Assembly: GCF_007483665.1 (NCBI RefSeq)
Contig: NZ_VIQO01000030.1
Coordinates: 124,001-188,000 of the forward strand
Origin: Catellatospora sichuanensis
GTDB taxonomy: Bacteria; Actinomycetota; Actinomycetes; Mycobacteriales; Micromonosporaceae
Direction of reading: 5' to 3'
DNA length: 64,000 nt
Position numbers and translations under genes: made by a program. This document shows positions 16,378 through 25,783 of this stretch, piece by piece (the stretch's first letter is position 1; every line of letters starts with the position of its first letter). A model generated the notes under the pieces. That model did not search any database. It saw only the letters and a list, made by a program, of their open reading frames with translations, and was not told the origin of the DNA.

Positions 16378-17427
16378 GTGAAGCCAGAGGACACCACCAC
16401 CCCCGAGCAGCCGCGGCCGCCCGCGCGGCTGCCGCTGTGGGCCAACCCCCGGATCGGGCTCGTCGTGCTGCTGATCGCGTTGATCGCGCTGTTCACCACG
16501 CTGCGGCCCGCCTTCCTCAACACCCAGCTGACGCTGGTGCCCATGCAGGCCGACATCAGCGTGTACGCCGTCGTCGGGCTTTCCCAGCTCGCCGTGCTCT
16601 CCCTGGGCCATATGAACATGGCCGTCGGTCGCATGGCCGCGATGAGCGCCTTCGCGTCCGGACTGCTGCACGACCGCCTCGACGCGCCGCTGATCGTGGC
16701 GCTGGCCGGGGGCCTGGCCATGGGCGCGCTGCTCGGCGCGCTGGCCGGGCTCATCATCGCGCGCACCGGCGTCAACTCGTTCGTCGTCACCCTGGCCCTG
16801 GACTTCGCCCTGATCGGCCTGGTCTCGCTGCTCTACGCCAGCTTCACCGACGGCGTGGCCTTCAACGGCCTGCCCGCGGGCATGTCCGCGCTGCGCACCG
16901 ACACCTTCGCCGATTACTGCGCCGGTGACCTGTGCGGGCCGCCGATCCCGCTGCTGGCCCCGATCGCGCTGGTCGCGGTGCTCGTGGTGGGCCTGCTGTT
17001 CCGGTGGTCCCGGACCGGGCGCGAGGTGCTGATGGCCGGCTCCAACGCCAAGGCCGCCGAGCTGTCCGGCATCCCGGTGCGGGCCCGGGTGATCCAGGCG
17101 CACGCGCTGTCCGGCCTGCTCGCTGGGCTCGCCGGGTTCCTGCTCTCGGCCAACAACGGCGCTTTCTCGGCCGGGGTCGGCGACGGCTTCCTGCTGCCGT
17201 CCTTCCTCGCCCCGGTGCTCGGCGGCACGCTGCTGGTCGGCGGCGCGGTGAGCGTGCTCGGCACGGTGCTCGGCACCGCCATCACCCAGGTCATCTACAA
17301 GGGCCTGAACCTGCTGCAGTTCCAGGTCGACGAGCTCAAGCTCTACATCGGGCTGGTGCTGTTGGCCGCGCTGTCGCTGGACCGGCTGCGCCACGTGCTC
17401 GCCGAGCGGCGGGGGGTGCCGGCATGA
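16378..17427 (+). CDS. ABC transporter permease, RbsC-like (first)
   Basis: A 349-residue integral membrane protein of the branched-chain/ribose permease family (BPD_transp_2), with about 8-10 hydrophobic helices. The family's coupling stretch is visible as GREVLMAGSNAKAAELSGIPV, contacting the ATPase. GTG 16378 is chosen because CCGGAGAG precedes it and the upstream frame is not coding. Its end overlaps the ATG of the second permease by 4 bp (ATGA), so the two are translationally coupled and should form a heterodimeric channel for the sugar bound by the lipoprotein upstream. Confidence 0.88.
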   Translation: MKPEDTTTPEQPRPPARLPLWANPRIGLVVLLIALIALFTTLRPAFLNTQLTLVPMQADISVYAVVGLSQLAVLSLGHMNMAVGRMAAMSAFASGLLHDRLDAPLIVALAGGLAMGALLGALAGLIIARTGVNSFVVTLALDFALIGLVSLLYASFTDGVAFNGLPAGMSALRTDTFADYCAGDLCGPPIPLLAPIALVAVLVVGLLFRWSRTGREVLMAGSNAKAAELSGIPVRARVIQAHALSGLLAGLAGFLLSANNGAFSAGVGDGFLLPSFLAPVLGGTLLVGGAVSVLGTVLGTAITQVIYKGLNLLQFQVDELKLYIGLVLLAALSLDRLRHVLAERRGVPA

Positions 17428-18440
17428 CCAGCACCGTCGAGTCCACCGCCACCCGGGCCGCGACCCCGGCCGCCCCGGCTCCGAGCCGGCTGCGGCGTAC
17501 CGTGCGCACCTCGGAGTTCACCCTGGTCGCGCTGGCGGTCATCGGCTTCGTCGCACTGACCTTGACCACCGACGGCAACATGCTGTCGGCAGGCACCCTC
17601 GCCGCGTTCTTCCGCTTCCTGGCCGTACCCATGATCATCGGGTTGGCGCAGATGGTCGTACTGGCCATCGGCCAGATGAACCTGTCCGTCGGTGTGCTCA
17701 CCGGCTTCTGCGCCATGGTCGCCGCCTGGGCCATGCTGGAGGCGGGGCTGCCCGCGCCGCTGGCGGTGCTCGGCGCGATGCTGCTCGGCGCGGCCGTCGG
17801 CCTGGGCAACGGGCTGCTGGTCGTGTTCACCAGGATCAACGCCTTCATCGTGACGCTGGCGACCATGACGATCATCGACGGGCTCCGGTACGGCGTCAAC
17901 GGCCCCGGCACCTACCAGGACTACTCCGCCGGGCTCGAGGAACTGGGCCAGGCCTCCCTGTTGGGCCTGCCCGTGGTGTTCCTCATCGCCTGCGCCGTCG
18001 CCGCCACGGTGTGGTTCTTCTTCGCCCGCACCGTGCCCGGCCGGCACCTGCTGGCCAGTGGCGGCAGCCCGTTCGCCGCGCGGCTGTCGGGTGTGTCCAA
18101 CGACCGGTCCATCGTGCTCGCGCACGCGCTGTCCGGGCTGCTGGCCGGGGTCGCCGCGGTGCTCACCCTGGCCCAGTCCGGCTCGGTGAACGCCACCATC
18201 GGCGACGACCTGCTGCTGCCCAGCTTCGCCGCGCCGATCATCGGCGGCGTCGCGCTGGCCGGCGGCGTGGTCAGCGTGCTGGGCACCAGCCTGGCCGCGT
18301 TCATCGTGCGCCTGGTCGACGTGGCCCAGGCCCAGTTCGCCATCAACCGGCGCTGGGTCGACCTCATCGTCGGCGCCGTCGTGCTCGGCGTGGTGCTGTC
18401 CGGCGCGATCCGGACCAAGCTCTCCCGGAGGTCGTCGTGA
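17424..18440 (+). CDS. ABC transporter permease, RbsC-like (second)
   Basis: A 338-residue permease homologous to the preceding one, with a charged N-terminal tail of about 35 residues and multiple membrane helices. The ATPase-contacting segment reads GRHLLASGGSPFAARLSGVSNDR, and the periplasmic/re-entrant region NLSVGVLTGF is typical of the ribose permease family. It starts inside the stop of the first permease and ends by sharing one base with the start of the ATPase gene. Two distinct permease genes point to a heterodimeric channel rather than an RbsC homodimer. Confidence 0.88.
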   Translation: MTSTVESTATRAATPAAPAPSRLRRTVRTSEFTLVALAVIGFVALTLTTDGNMLSAGTLAAFFRFLAVPMIIGLAQMVVLAIGQMNLSVGVLTGFCAMVAAWAMLEAGLPAPLAVLGAMLLGAAVGLGNGLLVVFTRINAFIVTLATMTIIDGLRYGVNGPGTYQDYSAGLEELGQASLLGLPVVFLIACAVAATVWFFFARTVPGRHLLASGGSPFAARLSGVSNDRSIVLAHALSGLLAGVAAVLTLAQSGSVNATIGDDLLLPSFAAPIIGGVALAGGVVSVLGTSLAAFIVRLVDVAQAQFAINRRWVDLIVGAVVLGVVLSGAIRTKLSRRSS

Positions 18441-19945
18441 TGCTGCTGGCCGAGGGCCTGACCAAGTCGTTCCCGGGGGTACGCGCGCTGGACGGCGCGA
18501 CGCTGCAGCTCACCGCGGGCAGCGTGCACGCGCTGCTCGGCGAGAACGGCGCCGGCAAGAGCACCCTGGTGAAGATCCTCACCGGGGTGTACCGCCCCGA
18601 CGGCGGCCGGGTCGTGCTCGACGGCCGCGACGTCCACTTCGGCAGCCCGCTCGAAGCGCTGCACGCGGGTATCGGTGTCGTGCACCAGGAACGCAACCTG
18701 GTGCCCGGGTTCTCCATCGCCGAGAACATCGCCCTGCAGCACCTGCCGAACCGCCTCGGCATGGTCGACCGCACCCGGATGCGGGCCGAGGCCCGCCGCT
18801 GCCTGGACCTGCTCGACCTCGACCTGGACCCGGACACCCGGGTCGCGGAACTGTCGGTGGCCCAGGCGCAGCTGGTCGAGATCGCCAAGGCGCTGTCGGT
18901 CGACACCCGGGTGCTGCTGCTCGACGAGCCGACCGCGTCGCTCACCGGCGACGAGGCCGACCGGCTGTACGCCATCGTGCGCAAGCTGACCGCCACCGGC
19001 CATGCCGTGGTGCTGGTCAGCCACAAGCTCGAGGAGGTGTTCGCGGTCGCCGACACGGTCACCGTGCTGCGCGACGGGCGCAGCGTCGCGCAGGCCCAGC
19101 CGCTGTCGGGGTACACCCGGGACGAGATCGTGGACCTGATGGTCGGCCGGGCGTACGCCTCGGTCGAACTCACCGCCCGCACCGTGGACCGCGACGCGAC
19201 ACCGGCGCTGGAACTCGCCGGGCTCAGCACGCGCCACGGCCACCGCGACGTCTCGCTCACCGTCGCCCGCGGCGAGATCCTCGGCCTCTACGGCCTGGTC
19301 GGCGCCGGGCGCACCGAGCTGGCCAAGGCGCTGCTGGGCCTCGACGAGATCACCGGCGGCGAGGTCCGCGTACACGGCGCACCGGTGCGCATCCGCGACG
19401 TCGGGCAGGCGCTGCGCCGCCACCGCATCGGCTACGTGCCCGAGGACCGCAAGGGCGAGGGCCTGTTCCTGGAGCAGCCGATCACCCGCAACGTCGGGGT
19501 GACCGTATGGCGGCGGCTGGCCCGTTTCGGCCTCATCCCGGACCGGGCCGAACGTGACGTGGTCGCCGAGTACACCAAGCTGCTCGGCATCCGGGCCGCC
19601 TCGCCGAACCAGCTCGCCGGGCAGCTGTCCGGCGGCAACCAGCAGAAGGTCAGCCTCGCCAAATGGCTCGCCGCGAGCTGCGACATCCTCATCGTGGACG
19701 AGCCGACGGTCGGCATCGACGTACGCACCAAGGCCGCGTTCCACGAGCTGATCGCACGGCTGGCCGGACAGGGCATGGCCATCCTGCTGATCTCCTCGGA
19801 CCTGCCGGAGATCGTCACGCTGGCCGACCGGATCGCCGTGATGGGCGACGCCGCCGTGCGCGGCGAGTTGGCCAACGACCACGACTACGACACGGTGAGC
19901 CAGCGCGTGATCCGCCTCATCCACGCCGCGCCCGCGCCGGTCTGA
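18440..19945 (+). CDS. ABC transporter ATPase with two nucleotide-binding domains (RbsA/MglA-like)
   Basis: A 501-residue tandem ATPase that powers the importer from the cytosolic face. Domain 1 has Walker A GENGAGKST (near residue 34) and Walker B VLLLDEPT. Its signature loop is the variant LSVAQAQ. Domain 2 has the usual degenerate P-loop GLVGAGRTEL but a canonical LSGGNQQK signature and ILIVDEPT. This asymmetry is normal for carbohydrate importers of the CUT2 class, which supports a monosaccharide substrate. ATG 18440 shares one base with the permease stop. A strong terminator follows. Confidence 0.9.
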   Translation: MLLAEGLTKSFPGVRALDGATLQLTAGSVHALLGENGAGKSTLVKILTGVYRPDGGRVVLDGRDVHFGSPLEALHAGIGVVHQERNLVPGFSIAENIALQHLPNRLGMVDRTRMRAEARRCLDLLDLDLDPDTRVAELSVAQAQLVEIAKALSVDTRVLLLDEPTASLTGDEADRLYAIVRKLTATGHAVVLVSHKLEEVFAVADTVTVLRDGRSVAQAQPLSGYTRDEIVDLMVGRAYASVELTARTVDRDATPALELAGLSTRHGHRDVSLTVARGEILGLYGLVGAGRTELAKALLGLDEITGGEVRVHGAPVRIRDVGQALRRHRIGYVPEDRKGEGLFLEQPITRNVGVTVWRRLARFGLIPDRAERDVVAEYTKLLGIRAASPNQLAGQLSGGNQQKVSLAKWLAASCDILIVDEPTVGIDVRTKAAFHELIARLAGQGMAILLISSDLPEIVTLADRIAVMGDAAVRGELANDHDYDTVSQRVIRLIHAAPAPV

Positions 19946-19955
19946 CCGACCAGGA

Positions 19956-19988
19956 AGGCCCGTCCCCGCGGCAGGCGGGGACGGGCCT
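19956..19988. terminator. Bidirectional terminator
   Basis: A perfect 14-bp stem (AGGCCCGTCCCCGC and its complement) with a 5-nt loop lies between the importer operon (+) and the convergent DksA-like gene (-), so it can serve both. Confidence 0.8.
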
Positions 19989-20003
19989 CACGTCAGGGGA
20001 CGG

Positions 20004-20375
20004 TCAGCGCCAGCGCTCGGCGGCCGCCTGGCACTTCACGCAGTGGGTCGACCAGGGCATGATCTCCATGCGCGCGGGTGGGATCTGCTGCCCGCAGCCG
20101 TCGCAGGTGCCCAGCGAGCCGCCCTCGAACCGGGTCAGCGCGTCGGCCAGCTTGCGCATGTGGTCGTCCAGTGCCGCGGTGAGCAGGTCCTGCTGCTCGG
20201 TGTCGGAGACCATGGCGCCCGCATCGGCGACGTCGCCGGGGCCCTGGTCTCCGGAGCGCCGCAGCTGCCGGACCGACTCGCTCTGCACCCGCAACTGCTC
20301 GGCGGCCTCTTCGTAGCGTGCCTTCAACAGCACGCCGAGCTGTGCCTTGTCGAGCGTGCCTTCCAGCGTTGTCAT
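20004..20375 (-). CDS. DksA/TraR-family C4 zinc-finger protein
   Basis: A 123-residue protein. The N-terminal two-thirds is a helical, charged hairpin (coiled-coil type), and the C-terminus carries a CDGCG...CVKC four-cysteine zinc finger, the pattern of TraR/DksA proteins that modulate RNA polymerase through its secondary channel. Two adjacent ATGs exist; the inner one (20375) gives four bases of spacing from GGAGG, the outer one only one, so I use the inner start. The frame stays open far upstream, but codon bias there is unlike coding DNA. Many actinobacterial relatives are annotated only as TraR/DksA family, so a stringent-response role is inference. Confidence 0.8.
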   Translation of the reverse strand: MTTLEGTLDKAQLGVLLKARYEEAAEQLRVQSESVRQLRRSGDQGPGDVADAGAMVSDTEQQDLLTAALDDHMRKLADALTRFEGGSLGTCDGCGQQIPPARMEIMPWSTHCVKCQAAAERWR

Positions 20376-21069
20376 CATGCCTCCACTGTCTCGGTGCATC
20401 GTTGCTTCCCGATGCCGCCGCGGGCCAAACCTCCGTTGCCAAGCGGGACAACGGATGCCGGGCTCTGCGGTTTCGGGTGAAGCGTGGCCATCGTGCGTCG
20501 CATGTCTGAGCTTTCGCTGAACGCCGAACCCGGATGCTGGCACGGTCGCGCTATCCTGCCCGCCGCACGGGGAACGGACAGTTCCGACGCGGGTCCGGAC
20601 CTGTCGAAATGCCCGATGGATCCCGAAGGATGGCGGCAGTCGGCAGTGGGGGAGAGTGCGCCGGCTGCCGGTTTCGGTGAGGACGGGTTGCCCGGTTCGG
20701 TGATACAGCCCACTGACGAGTTCCCGCGAGGTGGCCGTCCGGCGTTCTTCACCGCCCGCTCGCCCGAACCCGGCCACGCTCGGCCGGTCGGCGGGCAGGC
20801 GCGCCGACCGTCTACATCGGGTGTACGGCATGCCGATGCCCGCGACGCCGGCCATCCGTGCTCGGGCTGCGGGTGGCTCGTTCACCGCGTCCGGGGAACA
20901 TGAACGTGAGGCTATTTGAGGTTTTAGGACAGTTTTTGACATGTCTTCTGACTTGTGTCTAGTGCCCGATTTGGTTACGTTGTCCTGCAGTGCCATCCCT
21001 GGCGAGGGCGACTCGCCTGAAAAGGGGCTCCGGACGGTCCGGCGCCCGACGTGACCGAAGGGTGTGGTC
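20376..21069. other. Long intergenic region; possible promoter of the M23 gene
   Basis: About 690 bp lie between two divergent genes with no open frame that looks coding. TTGACA (20936-20941) and TCTAGT (20958-20963) at 16-bp spacing are the best promoter candidate and would give a 5' leader of roughly 100 nt. The leader contains short stems (GGCGAGGGCGACTCGCC; CCGGACGGTCCGG). Cell-wall hydrolase genes in actinobacteria often carry c-di-AMP riboswitches in such leaders, but I could not match the ydaO/yuaA consensus here. Confidence 0.4.
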
Positions 21070-21768
21070 GTGCGCTATCGGCCAGAGCTGGTCAGGGAGG
21101 CCGACCGCTACTGCGGGCGGCGTCGCGCGGGCACACCGTCGCGCAGCAGGTACGCCACGGTGCTGGCCACCGCCGCCGCGGGTGCGGGCATCGTCGCCTT
21201 CGGCGCCGCGGCCGTCGTGCCCGACGCCAAAGCCGACGCCCCCGGCGACCACATGGCGGCGTTCAGCGAGGCGGCCCGTGCTGACATCGCCGCCCGCCCC
21301 AACCGCGGCGACCGCCAGCTCAGCACCTCCATCAGCCAGGACGCCCCCGACGCGTGGGTGCTGCCGCTGCACGACTACACGCTGAGCTCCCGCTACGGCA
21401 TCCGCTGGGGGCGGCCGCACCGCGGACTCGACCTGGCCGGGCTGCCCGAGGGCACGCCGTACATGGCGGTGCGCGGCGGCGTGGTGGTGCAGGCGGGCTG
21501 GAACGGCGGTTACGGCAACTCGATCATCGTCGACCACGGGCACGGCCTGCAGACGCTGTACGGGCACTCCAGCCGCGTGCTGGTCAAGCCGGGCGACCGG
21601 GTCCAGGCCGGCGACGTCATCGGCATGACGGGCAACACCGGCTACTCGTACGGCACCCACCTGCACCTGGAGATCCACGTCGACGGCGTCGCCCACGACC
21701 CGGTGACCTGGTTCAAGAAGCACGGCGTCGACTTCGAACTCGAACTCGAAGAGGTGTACGGTTCCTGA
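21070..21768 (+). CDS. M23-family peptidoglycan peptidase
   Basis: A 232-residue LytM-type zinc metallopeptidase that would cleave peptide cross-links in the cell wall. A hydrophobic segment at about residues 30-50 serves as signal or membrane anchor. The peptidase core has HRGLD (H117 and D121 as zinc ligands) and HLHLE (H197, H199), all intact. The protein ends shortly after the domain in an acidic tail (FELELEEVYGS). Of two GTG candidates I choose 21070, seven bases after GAAGGG; 21064 would leave only one base of spacing. It converges on the EAL gene. Confidence 0.85.
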   Translation: MRYRPELVREADRYCGRRRAGTPSRSRYATVLATAAAGAGIVAFGAAAVVPDAKADAPGDHMAAFSEAARADIAARPNRGDRQLSTSISQDAPDAWVLPLHDYTLSSRYGIRWGRPHRGLDLAGLPEGTPYMAVRGGVVVQAGWNGGYGNSIIVDHGHGLQTLYGHSSRVLVKPGDRVQAGDVIGMTGNTGYSYGTHLHLEIHVDGVAHDPVTWFKKHGVDFELELEEVYGS

Positions 21769-21773
21769 CCCGC

Positions 21774-21790
21774 CGGCGGCGGGGCCGCCG
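21774..21790. terminator. Short convergent hairpin
   Basis: CGGCGGC (21774-21780) pairs perfectly with 21784-21790 around a GGG loop, in the 23 bp between the M23 gene and the convergent EAL gene. Confidence 0.5.
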
Positions 21791-21791
21791 T

Positions 21792-22646
21792 TCACGCCGC
21801 GAGCAGGGTCGCGGTCAGCGCGGGGAGGGCCAGCGGCAGGGCGAGGTGGTAGCCCTGCGCATACGGCACGCCCAACCGGCCCAGGGCGGTGAGCTGGTCG
21901 CCGGTCTCGACGCCTTCGGCGGTGACGTGCAGGCCGAGGCTCCGGGCCAGCTCGGTGAGCATCCGGACGATCGCGTGATCACGCGGGTTGTGCAGCATGC
22001 CCGCCACGAACTCCTTGTCTATCTTGATGCCCTGGACGGCCAGGCGGGACAGGTAGCGCAGGTCGGTCGCGCCGGCGCCCATGTCGTCGAGGGCCACCCC
22101 GATGCCGCGTTCGATCAGCTTCTCCAGGCACGGTCGGGCGTGGACGAGCGTCTGCAGATCGGCGCCCTCGGACAGTTCCAGCCGCAGCCGCCGCGCGGCG
22201 AGCCCGGTGCGGCGCAGGGCGGTGGTGACGAGTTCGGTGAAGTCCGTCGCCAGGGTGGGCGCGGACAGGTTGACGTTCACGTGGGCGGGCACCGCGTCGC
22301 CGAGCGAGGCGTCGAGTTCGACCATGTCGCGGCAGGCGCGGTGCAGCACCCAGCGGTCGAGCAGCGGCAGGTGACCGCCGTGCTCGGCGGCGGGCAGGAA
22401 CCGGTCGGGGCTGATCAGACCCAGTGTCGGGTGCTGCCAGCGCACCAGGGCCTCGACCGCGACCACCGCGCGATCGGCCACCCGCACGATCGGCTGGTAG
22501 AGCAGCCGCAACTCGCCGTGGGCGACGGCCTGGGCGACGGTGCGGCCGGCCACGCGCGCCGGGTCGGCGGGTTCGTCGCCGGCAGGCGGTCCCAACGTGT
22601 GGGCATCGACGGTGCTGGGGAAGGAGGTCATCGGGTCGTAGGTCAT
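21792..22646 (-). CDS. EAL-domain protein, probable c-di-GMP phosphodiesterase
   Basis: A 284-residue, essentially single-domain EAL protein without GGDEF or a membrane segment. The motifs are largely kept: VEALVRW (EAL), NVNLS, LELSE, a DDMGAG variant of the DDFGTG loop, IKIDKEF, AEGVET and QGYHLA. It therefore probably hydrolyses c-di-GMP, although the changed loop could alter activity. I use ATG 22646; a GTG directly before it is seven bases from GGAG and is a good alternative. Further upstream residues look non-coding. The first 35 residues are low-complexity. Confidence 0.85.
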   Translation of the reverse strand: MTYDPMTSFPSTVDAHTLGPPAGDEPADPARVAGRTVAQAVAHGELRLLYQPIVRVADRAVVAVEALVRWQHPTLGLISPDRFLPAAEHGGHLPLLDRWVLHRACRDMVELDASLGDAVPAHVNVNLSAPTLATDFTELVTTALRRTGLAARRLRLELSEGADLQTLVHARPCLEKLIERGIGVALDDMGAGATDLRYLSRLAVQGIKIDKEFVAGMLHNPRDHAIVRMLTELARSLGLHVTAEGVETGDQLTALGRLGVPYAQGYHLALPLALPALTATLLAA

Positions 22647-22873
22647 CACGTGCGGGCTCCTGTCGGGCAAGGCTCGGCGGGTTCCGCCGGATGTCCTCCT
22701 CGGCGAGGACATGCCCAACTATCGCGTCCCGGGCAGTGCGGTCGAGCCTGTGCACAACCCCGGTCGGGCGGCACTGGTCGGTTTCGCGGGTACCCGGGCC
22801 GGGGCCCGCCGGGAGCGGATCGCGTCCGGGATTCGCCCCTGATGTCCGATTCCAGGGACGACCTGTTGCCCGA

Positions 22874-25681
22874 TCAGCCAGGTGAACCGGCTTGAGAAGG
22901 CACCCACACCGTGTCGAGCCCGGCGTCGAGCGTCGCGTCGCGCAGCTCCCGGCGCGAGTTGATGGCCAGCTTCGTGTACACCTTGCGCAGGTGCCACTCG
23001 ACCGTACGGGGGCTGATGAACAGCTCGGCCCCGATCTCGGTGTTGGTGCGCCCGTCCCGGGCCAGTGACGCGATCAACGCCTCCTGCGGCGTCAGATCGA
23101 GCGCCGAATCCGCGGTCCGCCTGCGGACGGTCTCGCCGGTCGCCAGCAGTTCGTTGCGGGCGCGCTCGCCGAACGCCTCGGCGCCCATGAGCGTGAGCAT
23201 GTCGTGGGCGCGGCGCAGGTGCTCGCGGGCGTCCGCCCGCCGGTTCTCGCGGCGCAGCCATTCCCCGTACACCAGGTGCGCCCTGGCCAGGTGCGCGTTC
23301 ATGCGGCAGTCCTCGAGCCGGTCGATGGCCTCCCGGTAGAACTCCTCGGCGGCGGGCCCCTCGGCCAGCAGCGCTCGCGCGCGTGCCTCGGTGCCCAGCG
23401 CCCACTGTGTGCCGCTGGCCTGTGTCCGCTCCGTGAGGTCCGCCAGCGCCTCCGCGCCGATCTCCGGCTGCTCGGCGCGGGCGGCGGCCTCCACCAGTTC
23501 CGGCAGCGTCCAGGCCCTGGCCACCAGGTGATCCCCGGCGGTGGCCCGTTGGGCGGCGGCCAGCGCGGAGGAATAGCGGCCCAGCCCGTTGTCCAGCACG
23601 GCGGCGGCGTACTCGGTCAGCACGAGAGCACTGCCCTCCCCGCGGGGAAACGCGTCCTGTATGCCGTCCTGGGTCAGTTTCGCCGTGCGCGGCTCGTCAC
23701 CCCGCCAGGCGGCCAGCATGAGCGGGGTATAGGGCGGCGGCGACACCTGGATGGCGGCGTCGAGGGCGGCGGACTCGTCGTTCAGCGCGGCGGCGGCGGC
23801 GAAGTCGCCCGCCTGGACGTAGAAGCTGGCGAGATAGTCCAGTGCCATCGGCAGCAGGCTCAGCGTGCCCGCTGCACGGGCCGCCTGCACCCGGGACTCC
23901 AGCACCTCCAGCCACGCCGCGCCCTCCCACAGCTCCATCGCGACCAGCGAGGAGGTCAGGCAGATCCAGGTCAGGCCGCTGTCGCTGGTCCGGAATGCCG
24001 TCAACGCCCGCCGCAGGGTGGGCACCGCCGGCGCGTATCCGTCGGTGAACTGCACCGACAAGCCGTCGAGGAAGAGATCGACCGGATCGTGCGAGCCGGG
24101 TTCGGCGGGGGCCGACCGGGCCGCCTCGGCAACCGTGCGCACGCCGAACTCCGGTTCCAGCCGCCCGGCGCCGGCGAATATCGACGCCAACAGCGCCTCC
24201 AGATACGTCTCCCGGGCGAGCGGGACGTCGAGCGGGGTCAGCCGCCGGGCGGCATGCAGCAGCAGGCCCGGCGCGTCACTGCCCCGGCTGCGGGAGAACA
24301 CCAGCTGCGCGCGCAGCCGTTCCAGCCGTGCCTGCTGCAGCCGGTCGAGCGTGCTGAGCTGTGCGGTGGCGAGCAGCTCGTGGGCCATGTCGGGCGCGCC
24401 GGCGGCGAACGCGGCCTGCGCGGCGGCCAGCGCGCGCTCCCCGCGCAGCCCAAGATCGGGCGTGAGCTCGGCAGCCCGCTCCAGGAACGCCGCGGTGGCC
24501 GCGGCGCCGCCGCGGGCCTGCGCCCGTTCGGCGGAACGCTCCAGGTCCTCGGCCACCGACTCGTCCGGACTCGTCGTCGCCTCCGCGAGGTGCCAGGCGC
24601 GCCGATCCGGGTCGACCAGCCGATCGGTCGCCTCGGCCAGGGCGAGGTGCACCTGCCGGCGCTCGGCCGGCGTCGCGGAGCGGTAGACCGTGGAGCGTAC
24701 GAGTGGGTGGGCGAAGCGCACCCGGGTGCCCACCGTGAGCAACCGGGCTGCCTCCGCGGGTGCGGCTGTGTCAGTGGTCAAGCCCAGCCCGGCCGCGGCA
24801 CGCCACAGCAGGGCCGGATCGCCGAGCGGTTCGGCGGCGGCCACCAGCAGCAACTGCCCGGTCTGCGGGGGCAGCGCCCGCAGGCGGCGCAGATAACACT
24901 GCTCGATCCGGCTGGTACGGCTCAGCGGCGGCCGGCCCTTGGGCAGGCCGAATCCACCGGCCAGTTCCGGCAGGGTCATCTCCGTCGGCAGCTCCAGCAG
25001 GGCCAGCGGGTTGCCGCGGGCCTCCGCCAGGATCCGGTCCCGCACACGCTCGTCGAGCGCTCCCGGGATCGCCGACGCCAGCAGCGTGCGCGAGTCGCCG
25101 TCGTTGAGCCCGGCCAGCACCAGTTCCGGCAGCCCGAGCAGCTCGCGGTCATCGGGTTCGGGTTCGACGGCGGGCACACGCACCACGAAGACCAGGGCGA
25201 TCGGGTCGGCCACGAGCCGCCGGGCCACGAACGTCAGGGCCTGAGCGGATGCCCGGTCCAGCCACTGGAAGTCGTCGACGAGGCAGACGATCGGCCGGCT
25301 GCCCGCCACTTCGGACAGCAGGGTCAGGGTCGCCAGGCCGACCAGGAAGCGGTCCGGGGCGGACCCCTCGGCCAGCCCGAACGCGCTACGCGGCGCGTCC
25401 CGCTGGGGCGCCGGCAGGCCGTCCAGCTGATCGAGCATCGATCCGCAGAGCTGGTGCAGGCCCGCGTAGGCCAGCTCCATCTCGGACTCGACGCCCGACA
25501 CCCGTACGACACGGCTGTTCGACGCCTTGCCGGCCAGGTAGTCCAGCAACGCGGTCTTGCCCTCACCGGGCTCCCCGCGGATGACCAGCACCGCGTGCGT
25601 GCCCTCGTGGATCTCTTCCAGGAGCCGGTCCAGCACCTCGCACTCGGCGCGCCGACCGTACAGCCCATCGACCGGATTCAT
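22874..25681 (-). CDS. LuxR-family regulator with N-terminal ATPase (LAL type)
   Basis: A 935-residue cytosolic regulator. The N-terminal ATPase has Walker A GEPGEGKTAL and Walker B CLVDDFQWLD. The centre is Ala/Leu-rich TPR-like helical sequence. The last 70 residues are a LuxR helix-turn-helix (LTPQEALIASLARDGRTNTEIGAELFISPRTVEWHLRKV, split here for reading as two motifs: LTPQEALIASLARDG and SPRTVEWHLRKV). This is the architecture of large ATP-binding LuxR regulators such as MalT. The chosen ATG has GGTGGAG nine bases upstream. Its neighbours give no clear target, and the inducer is unknown. Confidence 0.88.
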   Translation of the reverse strand: MNPVDGLYGRRAECEVLDRLLEEIHEGTHAVLVIRGEPGEGKTALLDYLAGKASNSRVVRVSGVESEMELAYAGLHQLCGSMLDQLDGLPAPQRDAPRSAFGLAEGSAPDRFLVGLATLTLLSEVAGSRPIVCLVDDFQWLDRASAQALTFVARRLVADPIALVFVVRVPAVEPEPDDRELLGLPELVLAGLNDGDSRTLLASAIPGALDERVRDRILAEARGNPLALLELPTEMTLPELAGGFGLPKGRPPLSRTSRIEQCYLRRLRALPPQTGQLLLVAAAEPLGDPALLWRAAAGLGLTTDTAAPAEAARLLTVGTRVRFAHPLVRSTVYRSATPAERRQVHLALAEATDRLVDPDRRAWHLAEATTSPDESVAEDLERSAERAQARGGAAATAAFLERAAELTPDLGLRGERALAAAQAAFAAGAPDMAHELLATAQLSTLDRLQQARLERLRAQLVFSRSRGSDAPGLLLHAARRLTPLDVPLARETYLEALLASIFAGAGRLEPEFGVRTVAEAARSAPAEPGSHDPVDLFLDGLSVQFTDGYAPAVPTLRRALTAFRTSDSGLTWICLTSSLVAMELWEGAAWLEVLESRVQAARAAGTLSLLPMALDYLASFYVQAGDFAAAAALNDESAALDAAIQVSPPPYTPLMLAAWRGDEPRTAKLTQDGIQDAFPRGEGSALVLTEYAAAVLDNGLGRYSSALAAAQRATAGDHLVARAWTLPELVEAAARAEQPEIGAEALADLTERTQASGTQWALGTEARARALLAEGPAAEEFYREAIDRLEDCRMNAHLARAHLVYGEWLRRENRRADAREHLRRAHDMLTLMGAEAFGERARNELLATGETVRRRTADSALDLTPQEALIASLARDGRTNTEIGAELFISPRTVEWHLRKVYTKLAINSRRELRDATLDAGLDTVWVPSQAGSPG

Positions 25682-25783
25682 GCCGGACATCTCCACCGTA
25701 GAGTTTCGTCCGTTTTCAGGGTAATCCTCGGGAGATCAGGCGGTGCGGAAACCGCGGTGCCGCGCGCGGCCGCCGCGCCTACG

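Noticed and set aside
20376-20996. In-frame upstream extension of the DksA-like gene
   Set aside because: Codon bias is lost above the ATG at 20375/20378, the translation matches nothing, and a good GGAGG supports the short start.
20936-21069. c-di-AMP (ydaO/yuaA) riboswitch before the M23 gene
   Set aside because: The context is right, but I could not align the conserved core motifs, so I list only a leader with short stems.
23204-25783. Long + strand open frame running through the LuxR-type gene into the unknown protein at 25784
   Set aside because: The part before 25784 is antisense to a clear LuxR/ATPase gene and is low-complexity. Only the part from 25784 looks coding.
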